Assembly: GCA_946902875.1 (NCBI GenBank)
Contig: OX336343.1
Location: 11,653,361-11,717,360, forward strand
Direction of reading: 5' to 3'
DNA length: 64,000 bases
Source of the DNA: Nematopogon swammerdamellus
Lineage: Eukaryota; Arthropoda; Insecta; Lepidoptera; Adelidae
In this document: piece by piece, positions 21,810 to 32,639 of the stretch
How the letters are laid out: the number at the start of each line of letters is the position of its first letter
How positions within the stretch are numbered: position 1 is the first letter of the stretch
Position numbers and translations under genes: made by a program
The notes under the pieces: generated by a model
What the model was told of the DNA's origin: nothing
The model's database searches: none
What the model saw: the letters and a program-made list of their open reading frames with translations, nothing else

Positions 21810-22640
21810 TTGTTAAGGCATTTGACCGGGTTTGGCACAAGTCGCTCTTGGGCAAATTGCCGGCTTACGGACTTCCTTCTGGCCTCTGTGACTGGGTCGC
21901 CGACTTCCTACATGGGCGTAGCATTCAGGTCCTAGCGGACAGTTGGTCGTCGAACGCCATGTCAGTGAACGCCGGCGTACCACAGGGACCTGTGTTGTCA
22001 CCCACGCTGTTTTTTTTTTCATATCAATGATATGCTGCCTCTGGGCAACATACATTGTTATGCGGATAACAGTACGGCACACGGATCCTACAACATCACC
22101 CTTCAGCCAGTCGGGATGTTGTGGATGAGAAGAGGCGGAGACTTGTGTCTGAACTTGAACATACACTCGGCTCTATTTCTGAATGAGGCCGTAGTAATTT
22201 GGTCGAGTTCAATGCTTCCAAGACACAAGTTTGCGCGTTCATTGCGAAGAGAGCGGCGTTCACACCGGCTCCATCCTTCCAAGGCACGTCGCTTAAATTT
22301 AAGCGAGCACCTCGGGTCCTCTGTAAACTTTCGCCGCCATATTGAGGGGAAGGTCAAGCTGGCTTCGAAAAAGCTGGGCGTACTCAATAAGGTGAGACTG
22401 TATTTCACGCCGGACCAAAAGCTGCTTTTGCTTATCAATCGCAGATCAGGTCCTGCTTGGAGTACTGCTCGCACCTGTGGGATGGCTCTGCCAAATACCA
22501 GCTTGCACCTTTGGACTCGATCCAGCGTCTAGCCGTGCGACTAGTAGGTGACCCCGAAGTGTCCCGCAATCAAGATATCGCTTACTCCATGGGGAGTGCT
22601 CGGAGGAGCGGTTTAACGTAATCCCGCCGTCCCCTTTCCA
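21810..22640 (+). pseudogene. LINE reverse transcriptase fragment (CR1/jockey-like)
   Basis: The fragment opens inside the RT domain at KAFDRVWHKSLLGKLP, followed by NAGVPQGPVLSPTLF (motif B) and YADNSTAH, where YADD is expected. The second catalytic Asp has therefore become Asn, and the enzyme would be dead. Several frame changes follow (around 22010-22030 at a T-run, and again before 22490). The thumb region EYCSHLWDGSAKYQLAPLD-SIQ-RLAVRLVGDPEVS lies at about 22485-22570. Transcription direction is plus. Both ends are truncated, and no RNase H is seen. A second fragment of the same family lies at 55600-55795. Confidence 0.85.
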
Positions 22641-22689
22641 CCTCCGCACAACGCGGTTTATTTTACGACTTTGACGGCGTTATTCATAT

Positions 22690-22850
22690 GTATACCTATA
22701 CAAACTAACAACTTTCTAGTACTAAGGGTCTCTGAGCTAAGCCGCGGACAGACAGACGGACGGACAGACGGACGGACAGATGGACAGACGGACGGACATG
22801 GCGAAACTATAAGGGTTCCTTGTTGACTACGGAACCCTAAAAATCACTTA
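22690..22850 (+). repeat. GACA/GACG-rich tract with TE-tail stem
   Basis: The tract (GACAGACGGACG)n at 22746-22798 is followed by AAGGGTTCC...GGAACCCTAAAA, an inverted repeat. The same arrangement recurs at 37055-37165 and 56570-56660. It is a common terminal signature of lepidopteran interspersed elements, but the class is not clear. Confidence 0.65.
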
Positions 22851-22879
22851 CAACATCCGTTATGGCAACCTATAACGCC

Positions 22880-22965
22880 TTAGTGAACTAGGTGTCATGT
22901 CAGTGCTTACCTTTGGTCGTGCCGGCTACACTGAACTGGACGGAAAACACGAACTAACTACATTA
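22880..22965 (-). mobile_element. SINE-A central fragment
   Basis: Minus-strand match to GTTTTCCGTCCAGTTCAGTG, GTAGCCGGCACGACC and GCACTGACATGACACCTAG. Both ends are missing. Confidence 0.75.
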
Positions 22966-22981
22966 TGCCGTTTATTGTATA

Positions 22982-23043
22982 ATGATCATCATCATCATCA
23001 ATATCAACATCTCATCATCAATCAATCAATCAATATCAATCAT
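22982..23043. repeat. ATCA/AATC microsatellite
   Basis: Impure (ATC)n and (AATC)n runs lie immediately at the left end of R680. The same simple repeat precedes the R680 copy at 48632. Confidence 0.9.
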
Positions 23044-23703
23044 CATCAATACTAATAATAAATCTATAAGGGATGGTCATGGAGTAAGTTACTTTGTTTT
23101 AGGAAATATTGAGTTTGTAGCCTCTATGTATGATACTAAAGCTAAATTGACGATTTTTAGAAATCTTTTCTGTATATATGTATGTATGTTCCGCCATAAC
23201 TCTTAAAGCCATCATCCGAATTCGATTAAACTTAGTACAAGCACATTTTACTATACGGGACACAGGATAGGATTACTAAAATTCACTTCCGGTTACGCTA
23301 AGATGTGGCTCCCATACAAATCGAATTGTTCCAAGGGCCGAAATAAAGGGCGGCGCGGCGCGGCGGGGGTTAGTGGCGCGGCTGGCGGAAACTGGTGGCG
23401 CGGCGGTGGAGGCGCGGGGCGCGGCGCGGGGTGCGGTCTGGCGGAGCGCGGTGTGTGTATGCATTGTCTTGAGCAGAGTTTCTTATTTATTTCGATTCAT
23501 AATATTATGTAGGTTTACTTCGTTAGGTATCTATTTGATTAATGTTAGGTGCAAACCTATGTAAAAGTGTTGTTGCGAATCGATGTTAGCGGATATTTAC
23601 TTAACTGAAGTTCCCATTTGATTTAAATTAATTGATCGTATGTTTATTATATTGTACGTAGTATGCGCGTAATATTACCGAAAATATTCTTATTTTTACC
23701 CGA
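23044..23703 (+). mobile_element. Interspersed repeat R680
   Basis: The element starts at AATACTAATAATAAATCT, continues GGTCATGGAGTAAGTTACTT, a short TATGTATG run, TTCCGGTTACGCTAAGATG, and a very GC-rich block (23340-23460), and ends at TTTTACCCGACTAC. A copy in inverted orientation covers 61083-61768; partial copies lie at 48632-48930 and 34262-34410. It has no coding potential and no clear terminal repeats; the class is unknown. Confidence 0.75.
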
Positions 23704-24100
23704 CTACTTTTGCCCGCGGCTTCGCTCGCGTGAAATTCTTATTTCAAAGGAAGAAAGTAAGTAACTAAGGGCGAGCTGGGTTCAGGTAAACGATAAACCG
23801 TCTCGAAGAAAGTGAGTAACTTTTTGAGGCCGAAGGCGGAGTTGAGTTCAGGACGACGATAAAGCTTCTCGAAGACAGAAAGTAACTATGGGCGAGGCCG
23901 AAGGCCGAGCTGCATTCGGGAAGAGGATAAACCATCTTTAAGAAAGTAAGTAATAAAGGACGAGGCCGAAGGCCGAGCTGCGTTCAGGAAGAGAATAACC
24001 TTTTCGAAGAATGTAAGTAACAGAGGGCGAGTCCGAAGGCCGAGCTGCGTTCAGGAAGACCATAAATCTTCTCAAAGAAAGAAAGAAAGAAAGGTGACAG
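23704..24100 (+). repeat. 67-bp minisatellite array with Helitron-like end
   Basis: It begins with TTTTGCCCGCGGCTTCGCTC and GTGAAATTCTTATTTC, then about six units of the form AGTAAGTAAC, GGGCGAGGCCGAAGGCC, GAGCTGCGTTCAGGAAGA, TAAACCTTCTCGAAG. Units near the left end are more diverged. The array closes with a GAAA microsatellite at about 24076-24092. It belongs to the family at 33176, 43108, 48940, 55103, 56661 and 59332. Confidence 0.85.
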
Positions 24101-24351
24101 ACCAACTTATGACATTATCATGGAATCTGCGAAAGAATTTGACGATGTTTATGAGAGTATTCTAAAGATGTAATTTGGTGCAAACGTTTCGTAGTTTCGT
24201 AGAGGTCATGTTGAGGCCCGTGTAAAATATTGTAATTGGTACCATATTTATGTAACGATAAAAAAAACATAACTTTTACTTTTATTTATTTATTTATTTG
24301 TTTTAGGTACTTTCACAGAGAAGTTGACACAACACACGGTTATTTGGGGAA

Positions 24352-24846
24352 CCTCTCAAATTATCACCTGAGGTAAAATACCTAGGTGTGATTCTGGATA
24401 GCAAATTAAACTGGGACAAACACCTGACCAACAAGATAAACAAAGCGAAAATCACATTCTGGCAATGTAGAAGAATGTTGGGTAAAACATGGGGATTACA
24501 ACCACATATAATACAATGGCTATATACAACAGTCATCAGACCGATGTTAACATATGGCGCGATTGTGTGGTGGTCAAGGACCAAACTTACAACCGCACAA
24601 CAGAAGCTTCAAAGCCTACAACGGCTAGCGTGTGTATCAACAACTGGCTGCATGAGAACAACCCCAACGGCGGCACTGGAAGTGCTACTGGGAATACTAC
24701 CGCTGCACATCTTCGTACAACAGAAGGCAACGGCAGCACCTTTCAGACTAAAACTATCTGGTACCTGGGGTAATAACCCAGGCAGGCACGGTACCAGCCT
24801 AACAGACGCAATTAAACAAAAAACCAATGCTAACAGCAATATGTGA
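24352..24846 (+). pseudogene. LINE RT thumb/C-terminal part
   Basis: The frame opens at about 24352 with PLKLSPEVKYLGVILDSKLN, the segment that follows the RT catalytic centre. It continues with GKTWGLQPHIIQWLYTTVIR, PMLTYGAIVWW, LQRLACVSTTGCMRTTPTAA and LEVLLGILPLH. These motifs are characteristic of the region linking RT and RNase H in I/LOA/R1-group elements. The catalytic YADD lies 5' of the truncation and is absent. A frameshift in the A-rich stretch near 24805-24825 moves the correct reading into the next frame before the TGA at 24844. Confidence 0.85.
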
Positions 24847-25753
24847 CAGAATACCGGCCACACATATTTTTGTTAAGGGATACAACATACAACTCTACGA
24901 AGAGTAGAAGAATTCCACACGCGAAATAGACGTCTACACGGATGGATCCAAAACAGCAAATGGAACAGGAGCCGGCATATTCTCAATGTACCTAAACATA
25001 AGGTCAGCCATGCCACTGGGCAAGTATAACAGCATATTCCAGGCCGAATGTGTTGCAATAACACAAGCAGCATACAGCATAGCAAATAAAAAGATCAAGG
25101 ACTATGGCATACGCATACTATCCGACAGCGCTTCGGTACTCCAAGCCTTAACCAGCAACACCATTAAATCAAGCCTCATTTTGGAATGCCACCAAGCACT
25201 AGAGGTTATCGCCAAACATAACAGAGTCACCCTTCAGTGGATAAAAGGACACAGTGGGTGTTTAGGCAACGACGCAGCAGACGAACTGGCAAGGAGAGGA
25301 GCAGGGTGGGTGGTCGAAGGACCTGAGCCGATAGTGCCCCTCCCGTTTAATCAACTAAGGTCATGGATCAGAGGACACGCAAAAGACCAACAACAACAGC
25401 TATTGTCACAAATAAACGACTGCAAGCAGACAAGAGCGGCGGTGCCAACCATCAACAGGAAGCTCACAAAGGGTATACTACAGCTAAACAAAGGTAAAAT
25501 CAGATTGGTGGTGGGAACCTTAACTGGACACTATCCACTAAATAAGCACTTATTCATTATAGGTAAAACAGATAGCCCTCTGTGCAGGGGTTGCATGGGG
25601 GCTGAAGAAACGCCATCCCTCGTGCTGCTACAGTGCGAGGGGGTGGCAAATGAGCGGGCAATCATCCTCAAAAACCCGAGGACACTCCAAGAGGCCTGCA
25701 AGGACGTCGGACGCCTGCAGGACTTCTGGAAGGAGCTGGGCTGGATGGAGTAG
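24826..25753 (+). pseudogene. LINE RNase H domain and C-terminus
   Basis: The frame includes VYTDGSKT (first RNase H Asp, codon at 24941), then FQAECVAITQAAYSIA (Glu), RILSDSASVLQAL (Asp) and WIKGHSGCLGNDAADELAR (His and final Asp), so all RNase H catalytic positions look present. After that comes a C-terminal zinc-like segment, CRGCMGAEETPSLVLLQC, as in many LINE proteins. One TAG at 24905-24907 interrupts the frame just before the domain. The stop at 25751-25753 is followed by about 110 bp of 3' UTR. Confidence 0.85.
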
Positions 25754-25920
25754 CGGCCGGGGTGATACGCACAACGGGTCCAACCAGTGAGACCTACATG
25801 CGGGTGATATTGGCTGCGCCTGAGGCTTCGACCTCGGACACAGCCAGCTAGTTCGGAAACAATAAAAAAAAAAATGCGGAAAATGCCCACCAAGAAGAAG
25901 AAGAAGAACACACGGTTTAT

Positions 25921-27117
25921 CTACAACAGTTTACAGGAGCAGTCAACTCTCCAAAATAAAGTACACAACATGCTAACTTACTAACTTTCTAACCAAAAAC
26001 ACTGTTGACTATATATTTTCAGTATAAACTATAAACTCTAAACTATGAAAGATAGAAATAAAAACAAAGCAAAAAAAGAAAAATAAACAAGATAATATAA
26101 AATTTGACGTCTGGCTATCTAAATCTAGATTTTATAACTATAGTTAATTACCTAATATACATACTGTCGGAAAACTTCAGAAGTTGTTCAGAAGGTAAGT
26201 TAGACAAAACTGTTGTCACACTTTTTTTAAACCTATCTACGGAGTAATGATATATATCTATCTCTGCATCTTTATCCCTGATAATTTCATATGTACGACA
26301 AATACGAAGAATAGGACAAAGTTGCGTGGTGAATTTCACGATTGTGAGATTTGTTTTCTCTTTGCGATGCTATTTTTTATTTGTTGTCTAAGGTTTCCTG
26401 CAGTGATTAATTTATTGATCTACTATAAAGGGTAAAGTCCCTCTCTGTAATTTTCACTAAATCAATTTAGCATATTTCAAGATGGTTACCTACTGTCATC
26501 AATATAATTGTCCAAGGGATTGACTGGAAAGTGAATGAAATTAACTTTCTTATGCGAGGCACGAAAACAATGACTATACGACCGCATCTCTATCCTTGAT
26601 GAGATGTATGAAAATTATACACTTATGAGAGAAATGTAGCATTTAGTTAGTTCTACATATAAAAAAACATTTAAGGCGATAACTGCCGCGAGCATAATCC
26701 GTTTTATTCAGATTAGTGCTTAGGAAAAATCTGAAAAAAAAAATGTTAATGTTAGTGTTATTATCTTTGCGCTCACGTGTAATTGTTTCTTTATCTTTAT
26801 TACATACGTACACATTGCATATTATCCTTTATGATTATACAATGCAGTATTTACTTAACTTACGAGTACTAAAATTTTAAAACGATATTTTTCTTTCCAT
26901 GCTCAAAGAAGGCTAGACTTTCGTCCGTATTGCCTATTCTTTGATGTGGTTTAGTTACAGATTTTGTGTATAGGTACTTAAAAGATAGATAAAATTACAA
27001 GGAGAAAAAAATATTTTGACGTCTTAGTTAACTATTACATATTATATATTCATCCCCACAAATAAATATATACTTGTTACAGTATTATATGTATAATTAT
27101 TAGTTACGTATATGTAT
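25921..27117. other. No gene recognised
   Basis: The DNA is AT-rich. A minus-strand frame of 63 codons (26339-26148) has no recognisable motif. Bases 24300-24343 and 25907 onward are the two halves of the site into which the LINE inserted. Confidence 0.4.
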
Positions 27118-27425
27118 AGCCCCGCTGCATCTCTCTCCGTGCATGTCGTAAAAGGCGACTAAGGGATAAGGACAAGATGCCGTGCTAAAGGGCGACGGGT
27201 TAACCGCCTCTCACCTTGGCACGGTCTTTCCACCGAGTCATACTGAAGGTGGGCCTTCGTGCCTTACTTGCTGCTTGATAGTTATGTTGTCCGAATACTT
27301 TGCTAAACGTGCTGGTCGGCTGTAAATTACCAGAGTACTTGCAGCACAATACGATTACTCTGCTCACCCCGATTGTCGGGATACAGCGTTTGGTGTGTAT
27401 ATATGTATATTATGTATGAGAATAG
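27118..27425 (+). mobile_element. SINE-C, near complete
   Basis: The 5' module AGCCCCGCTGCATCTCTCTC then GCATGTCGTAAAAGGCGACT is followed by GGGCGACGGGTTAACCGCC, GGCACGGTCTTTCCACC, CTTACTTGCTGCTTGATAG, and the 3' part GATTACTCTGCTCACCCCG, TCGGGATACAGCG. It ends in a TATG-type tail. Related copies lie at 7531, 39700, 52436 and 54011. Confidence 0.8.
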
Positions 27426-27599
27426 AATATGCATTTTTAAACTTAATACCTATGTAAAGCATAAAATATATGTGAATAAATTTGAACTAAAATTTTATTG
27501 TAACAAATTTTTTGCTTTTTCAATATTTTACAATGCGTGACAATGCACACGACTGTCATTACAAAATATTACAATGTTATCTATTACAAAACATTGTAC

Positions 27600-27661
27600 A
27601 ACATTCGCTCACTGTCTTTATGCGATAACGCTAGTACGCATAAAGACAGTGAGCGAATGTT
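27600..27661. repeat. Perfect hairpin, 25-bp arms, 12-nt loop
   Basis: ACATTCGCTCACTGTCTTTA then TGCG (27601-27624) is exactly complementary to 27637-27660, and the pair 27600/27661 extends it. The loop is ATAACGCTAGTA. Confidence 0.97.
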
Positions 27662-27768
27662 ACGCAATAATGCGCACGCAGCAGCTAGTGTTTAAGTTTG
27701 CCTTTAGATAAGATAAGATAAACTTTTATTTTGTATAATACCTTAACCTATTTACATTTTACACTTAA

Positions 27769-29540
27769 GGCCGTGACAAACGCCAACGACCTTGAGCATT
27801 CGGGAATTCTACATAATGTACCATGCGACTGCTAATTTCGCTTCGCACGTTCAAGTCACATTTAGCGTAGTTTGTCGCTATCAGCCTGAAGAGTTGATGG
27901 TTCGGGGTTCGAATCCCACTTTCGTATGTTTTTTTTTTTTTGCTTTTTTATTATTTTAATTATTAAAATGATTGTGGCTTATGTAACTGATGCGTGATTC
28001 TAATTTTTTATTTTTTATTATTTTACCTAAATAACATTTTATTGTAATTTCTTCCAAATTATTTTAGTTCATGTACTTACCACTTTTTATAAACCTCTAA
28101 ATAGACTATCGATGAAAACTAAAATAAAAATAGGTAGGTAGGTAATAGGTAGATAGGCATTTAGGTATGTATGGCAAATATCATAGCAACATAGGTACCG
28201 GCCGGCGCGCGCGGCGGCAGCATGGCACGGTGCGGTGGGGTGCGGTGCGGTGCGGTAACTCAGAAGCAAGCAATAACAAGCCGCTCCTCCGCGCCGCGCC
28301 GCCGCTCCTCCGCGCCGCGCCGCGCCGCCGCGTCGTCTCCGCTCCGCGCCACCACAGTGCCGCCGCCGCCGCCGCCCCCGCTCCGCAGCGCGCCGCTGTT
28401 GCTAGGCTACTTTTATTTAGGCACGGTTCTATAGTCCTTGCATCTCAAGCGCAGACAGCGTTATACCACAGTACCTATTAGTTATTCTGTGGTTATACCA
28501 ACGAAAGCCATGCGTATAACGCCCCGTCCAGTTACGTACCGGAGCGTATACTGATAGATACCACAGAAGAGAGATATTACTGATACGGTCGTACTGTATA
28601 CTGGTACGGAAAATGACACGGTGGCAACATCACCTACAATACAACATCCGAGATGTCAGCTCGTAACAACTGGTGAAGTAGGTGCTATGTCAGTGCTTTT
28701 CTTCGGTCGTACCGGCTTCACTGAACTGGACGGAAAAAAAGAAGGGAGTCATATCCCGAAATAGTTTGTATTTTCCGTCCAGTTTAGTGTAGCCGGCACG
28801 ACCAAAGGGAAGCACTGACATGGCACCTAAGTTCACCCGGTGTTATGGGCTGACATCACGGATGTTATAGGTGATATAGCAAACTGTGTCAGTTTACATA
28901 AAAAAATCCCTCAGTCGCCTTTTACGACATGCACGGGGAGAAATGCAGTGGGGCTATTATTTTAAATTACCATCCCACACGGTACAAATATACCTAACCT
29001 ACCTATCTTTTTTCCATTCGATCCAAACACAGAAGACAGAAATGACGACCGACACGCGGGCGCAGCAGGGCAGGAGCGAGCAAGCGAGCCCGGAACTAAA
29101 ATTGTATCTAGTATTGAAGTGCCTGCTAAATTGACGAAGGCAAAAATTTTACCCTTCCGACTGAAGAATTACGTCAATAATTTCATGTAGGCGTTTTTTG
29201 TTTTTTATTTTTATCTCCTTTCGTGGATAAAATAATAAAACAAATTGAATAGAGTTTTCTCAGAGCTTTGTGACCTTTGAATCGGTGGTATTGTAAAATT
29301 GTAATAATACACACATACTCAGATTTTCAAAAATTCATGCTTTTTTTATATATTTTTAATTTTATGTTTATTACTTACTTTTACTCATTATTAAAAAAAC
29401 CAGCAATGCACTTTGTTGGTAAGGAACCAAAATATAGGTTGGTATTTTTTTAATTTTCTGAATGTGTGTCAATTGGTCAGTTTTGGACCTTCTTTGTCGC
29501 ACTTTTTGCATGTTTTGCGTATTTGGCGTTTGTCACCGCC
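27769..29540. mobile_element. TTAA-bounded non-autonomous element, copy A
   Basis: It is flanked by TTAA at 27765-27768 and 29541-29544. The left end reads GGCCGTGACAAACGCCAA and the right end is its inverse with one change (GGCGGTGACAAACGCCAA), giving a TIR of about 17 bp. TTAA target choice is a hallmark of piggyBac-like elements, but the first bases (GG rather than CC) differ from classical piggyBac ends. No transposase is encoded. Inside: a tRNA-like B box (about 27900), a GC-rich centre (28200-28400), two SINE-A segments in opposite orientation (28620-28735 minus, 28765-28905 plus) and the SINE head module (28910-28985). Confidence 0.85.
27860..27930 (+). other. tRNA-like box A/B sequence in TTAA element
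   Basis: TTTAGCGTAGTTTGTCGC resembles an A box, and GGGGTTCGAATCCCAC matches a B box about 45 bp downstream. I cannot fold a convincing acceptor stem, so this is more likely a tRNA-derived remnant than a tRNA gene. It is repeated in copy B at about 30062-30132. Confidence 0.5.
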
Positions 29541-29970
29541 TTAATTTATGCAAAATAATTTTATTGTTTTTAGGTTGTCTGGAATGTTGTTGTACAATTT
29601 TGGGCTTAAATGAATTAAAGTGTGTGCGAAAAAGGTGGTACTGTGTTTTTCTACGTTTCAGTTGCAGGTTTGCTCTTGTTCGGAAATTATAAGAAACAAT
29701 TATTTGTGTACGTTTGTGAGTATGTATGTATGCGCCAAGTTTCAGCATGTAGGTTTGTTGTACATTGAGCAATCCACTATCTTTATAAAGTGCTGCAGTT
29801 GGGTACCTTACTTTTAGGACTGACCGCTGTGCCCTTTCAATTAGAACCATATTAAGCAATAACAAGTTAGTTTTCATAATATTATTTACCTATAAGATAC
29901 GTTCTCTATACGAAATTCGGTGCTTGCTTACACACGGCACGACCTTGAAAAGTTGAGAGAAAGAACTTAA
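29541..29970. other. Spacer between TTAA copies A and B
   Basis: No gene. The last 90 bases (29880-29966), ending GTTGAGAGAAAGAAC, are homologous to 36700-36796. See the entry at 36202-36830. Confidence 0.6.
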
Positions 29971-32199
29971 GGCCGTGACAAACGCCAACGACCTTGAGCA
30001 TTCGGGAATTCTACATAATGTACCATGCGACTGCTAATTTCGCTTCGCACGTTCAAGTCACATTTAGCGTAGTTTGTCGCTATCAGCCTAAAGAGTTGAT
30101 GGTTCGGGGTTCGAATCCCACTTTCGTATGTTTTTTTTTTTTGCTTTTTTATTATTTTAATTATTAAAATGATTGTGGCTTATGTAACTGATGCGTGATT
30201 CTAATTTTTTATTTTTTATTATTTTACCTAAATAACATTTTATTGTAATTTCTTCCAAATTATTTTAGTTCATGTACTTACCACTTTTTATAAACCTCTA
30301 AATAGACTATCGATGAAAACTAAAATAAAAATAGGTAGGTAGGTAATAGGTAGATAGGCATTTAGGTATGTATGGCAAATATCATAGCAACATAGGTACC
30401 GTCCGGCGCGCGCGGCGCGCGCGGCGGCAGCATGGCACGGTGCGGTGGGGTGCGGTGCGGTGCGGTAACTCAGTAGCAGCGTGCGGTCCGGGGCGGCACG
30501 GCGGCGGCGGCGGCGGCGGAGGCGGCGGCGGCGGCGCGGTGGAGGCGCGGGAGGCTCTGCCATCGAATTAGAAAGGGATCTGGAAGGAACGTTCTAGCGC
30601 ACATTTGAAGCCGTCAATATTCGTCTAAATGAGTCCAATATGCGGTCAATTATAGGTCGCTGTGGGTGTGCGGCAGGTTGCGCGGGTATCCCCGGCGTCC
30701 AACTTTTAGCTTCACTCGCTTGCGTTCAGTCGCCGTGCTATGCTCCTTCCAGACCCCTTTCTAATTCGATGGTACCTACCTACCTACCTATGTATTTCTT
30801 ACCATATCAAAATTCGTCAGATCATTGAACGAATAGTGTACGTAATATACTTACGTGATACTACGTGATAGTAGTATAGTAAGCGTCCTAATAGATATGG
30901 ATGGTCTATGGACACATCAATATACCCCCTTCTATTGCACTATGAATAATGCTAAATAACAATTTACAAATGGACGCTCAAATACTCGTATAATGTATGT
31001 AGCTAGCTACATACATATACACGGTGTTGCGCCCCCAACCACTAAACCCGAAAGGGGGTTATTGTGTACATGAAACTGAACAACTTTTGTTCTACGACTT
31101 TTAAATTTGAAGAAAAAAAAATTATTTTCCCCATACATTTTGAGAATAGGTATTACAAAATCGTATGGAAAAAATATTTTTTATTGAAAGTTACGTACCG
31201 GAGCGTATACTGATAGATACCACAGAAGAGAGATATTACTGATACGGTCGTACTGTATACTGGTACGGAAAATGACACGGTGGCAACATCACCTACAATA
31301 CAACATCCGAGATGTCAGCTCGTAACACCTGGTGAAGTAGGTGCTATGTCAGTGCTTTTCTTCGGTCGTACCGGCTTCACTGAACTGGACGGAAAAAAAG
31401 AAGGGAGTCATATCCCGAAATAGTTTGTATTTTCCGTCCAGTTTAGTGTAGCCGGCACGACCAAAGGGAAGCACTGACATGGCACCTAAGTTCACCCGGT
31501 GTTATGGGCTGACATCACGGATGTTATAGGTGATATAGCAAACTGTGTCAGTTTACATAAAAAAATCCCTCAGTCGCCTTTTACGACATGCACGGGGAGA
31601 GATGCAGTGGGGCTATTATTTTAAATTACCATCCCACACGGTACAAATATATCTAACCTACCTATCTTTTTTCCATTCGATCCAAACACAGAAGACAGAA
31701 ATGACGACCGACACGCGGGCGCAGCAGGGCAGGAGCGAGCAAGCGAGCCCGGAACTAAAATTGTATCTAGTATTGAAGTGCCTGCTAAATTGACGAAGGC
31801 AAAAATTTTACCCTTCCGACTGAAGAATTACGTCAATAATTTCATGTAGGCGTTTTTTGTTTTTTATTTTTATCTCCTTTCGTGGATAAAATAATAAAAC
31901 AAATTGAATAGAGTTTTCTCAGAGCTTTGTGACCTTTGAATCGGTGGTATTGTAAAATTGTAATAATACACACATACTCAGATTTTCAAAAATTCATGCT
32001 TTTTTTATATATTTTTAATTTTATGTTTATTACTTACTTTTACTCATTATTAAAAAAACCAGCAATGCACTTTGTTGGTAAGGAACCAAAATATAGGTTG
32101 GTATTTTTTTAATTTTCTGAATGTGTGTCAATTGGTCAGTTTTGGACCTTCTTTGTCGCACTTTTTGCATGTTTTGCGTATTTGGCGTTTGTCACCGCC
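29971..32199. mobile_element. TTAA-bounded element, copy B
   Basis: TTAA lies at 29967-29970 and 32200-32203, with the same 17-bp TIRs as copy A. The first ~500 bp and last ~1010 bp are nearly identical to copy A. Differences seen include a GCGCGC duplication near 30410 and single substitutions (for example 28670/31327 region, AACAACTGG against AACACCTGG). The centre (about 30470-31190) is unrelated to that of copy A and contains a GGC-repeat, a nested MITE at 30560-30772 and an anonymous piece with ACGGTGTTGCGCCCC at 31021. Confidence 0.85.
30560..30772. mobile_element. 213-bp MITE nested in copy B
   Basis: The left end CCATCGAATTAGAAAGGG, then TCTGGAAGGA, recurs inverted at 30742-30772 with one substitution. 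There is no coding capacity. It is absent from copy A, so it probably arrived after the copies diverged or with the alternative centre. Confidence 0.8.
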
Positions 32200-32203
32200 T
32201 TAA

Positions 32204-32600
32204 TTAAAATCGGCTTCGCGTGCGGAGGTCCGAGATTCAATTCCGGTCGGCGTGTACTAATGAGTTTTTTCTGACGAAAAAATTTACCTGCATACCTACA
32301 CTACCTACACCTGCTGCTTCACCGTTCGGAACCGGTGTAAAACTGTAGGTCTCTTCCCTTGCCCCTTACTAGGTGGTAGGCTCAAATTGTAGCCGACTGG
32401 GTTGGTACCACCGTACTGAATGTAAGATGACCGCATATCAACCACGCTTGTGATCTCCTCTAGTCCAGTATAGGTAGCTATCCAAAGGGAAGTCTCCGGT
32501 ATGGCACCTACCTTCTCGGAGGTGATATTGGCTGGTCGGAGCATGTGCTTTGGCCCCTCCGATTCAGCCACCCATACTGGATTACATAAAAAACAACCCT
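32204..32600 (+). mobile_element. SINE-B, full tail
   Basis: The B-box-like GAGATTCAATTCC lies in the head (32229-32241). The body CACCGTTCGGAACCGGTG, AGGTGGTAGGCTCAAATTG, GTTGGTACCACCGTACTGA is followed by the distal tail GAAGTCTCCGGTATGGCACC, GGTGATATTGGCTGGTCGG, CCCCTCCGATTCAGCCACC and an A-run. It sits directly against the right TTAA of copy B. Confidence 0.85.
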
Positions 32601-32639
32601 AAAATGTATCTCCTTGCCATATTCTTTATTACAGAGTCT

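Larger units (their letters stand above)
24344..25906 (+). mobile_element. 5'-truncated RT/RNase H LINE with TSD
   Basis: The insertion is flanked by AACACACGGTTAT (24331-24343) and AACACACGGTTTAT (25907-25920), a 13-14-bp target-site duplication with one indel. The 3' end carries an A-run (25863-25874) and then an AAG repeat (25892-25906). The 5' end is truncated inside the RT. The presence of RNase H points to the I/LOA/R1 group of non-LTR retrotransposons rather than CR1. Confidence 0.85.

Noticed and set aside
27860..27930. Possible tRNA gene in the TTAA element
   Set aside because: Only the T-arm/B box is good. It is repeated within a mobile element, and no acceptor stem fits.
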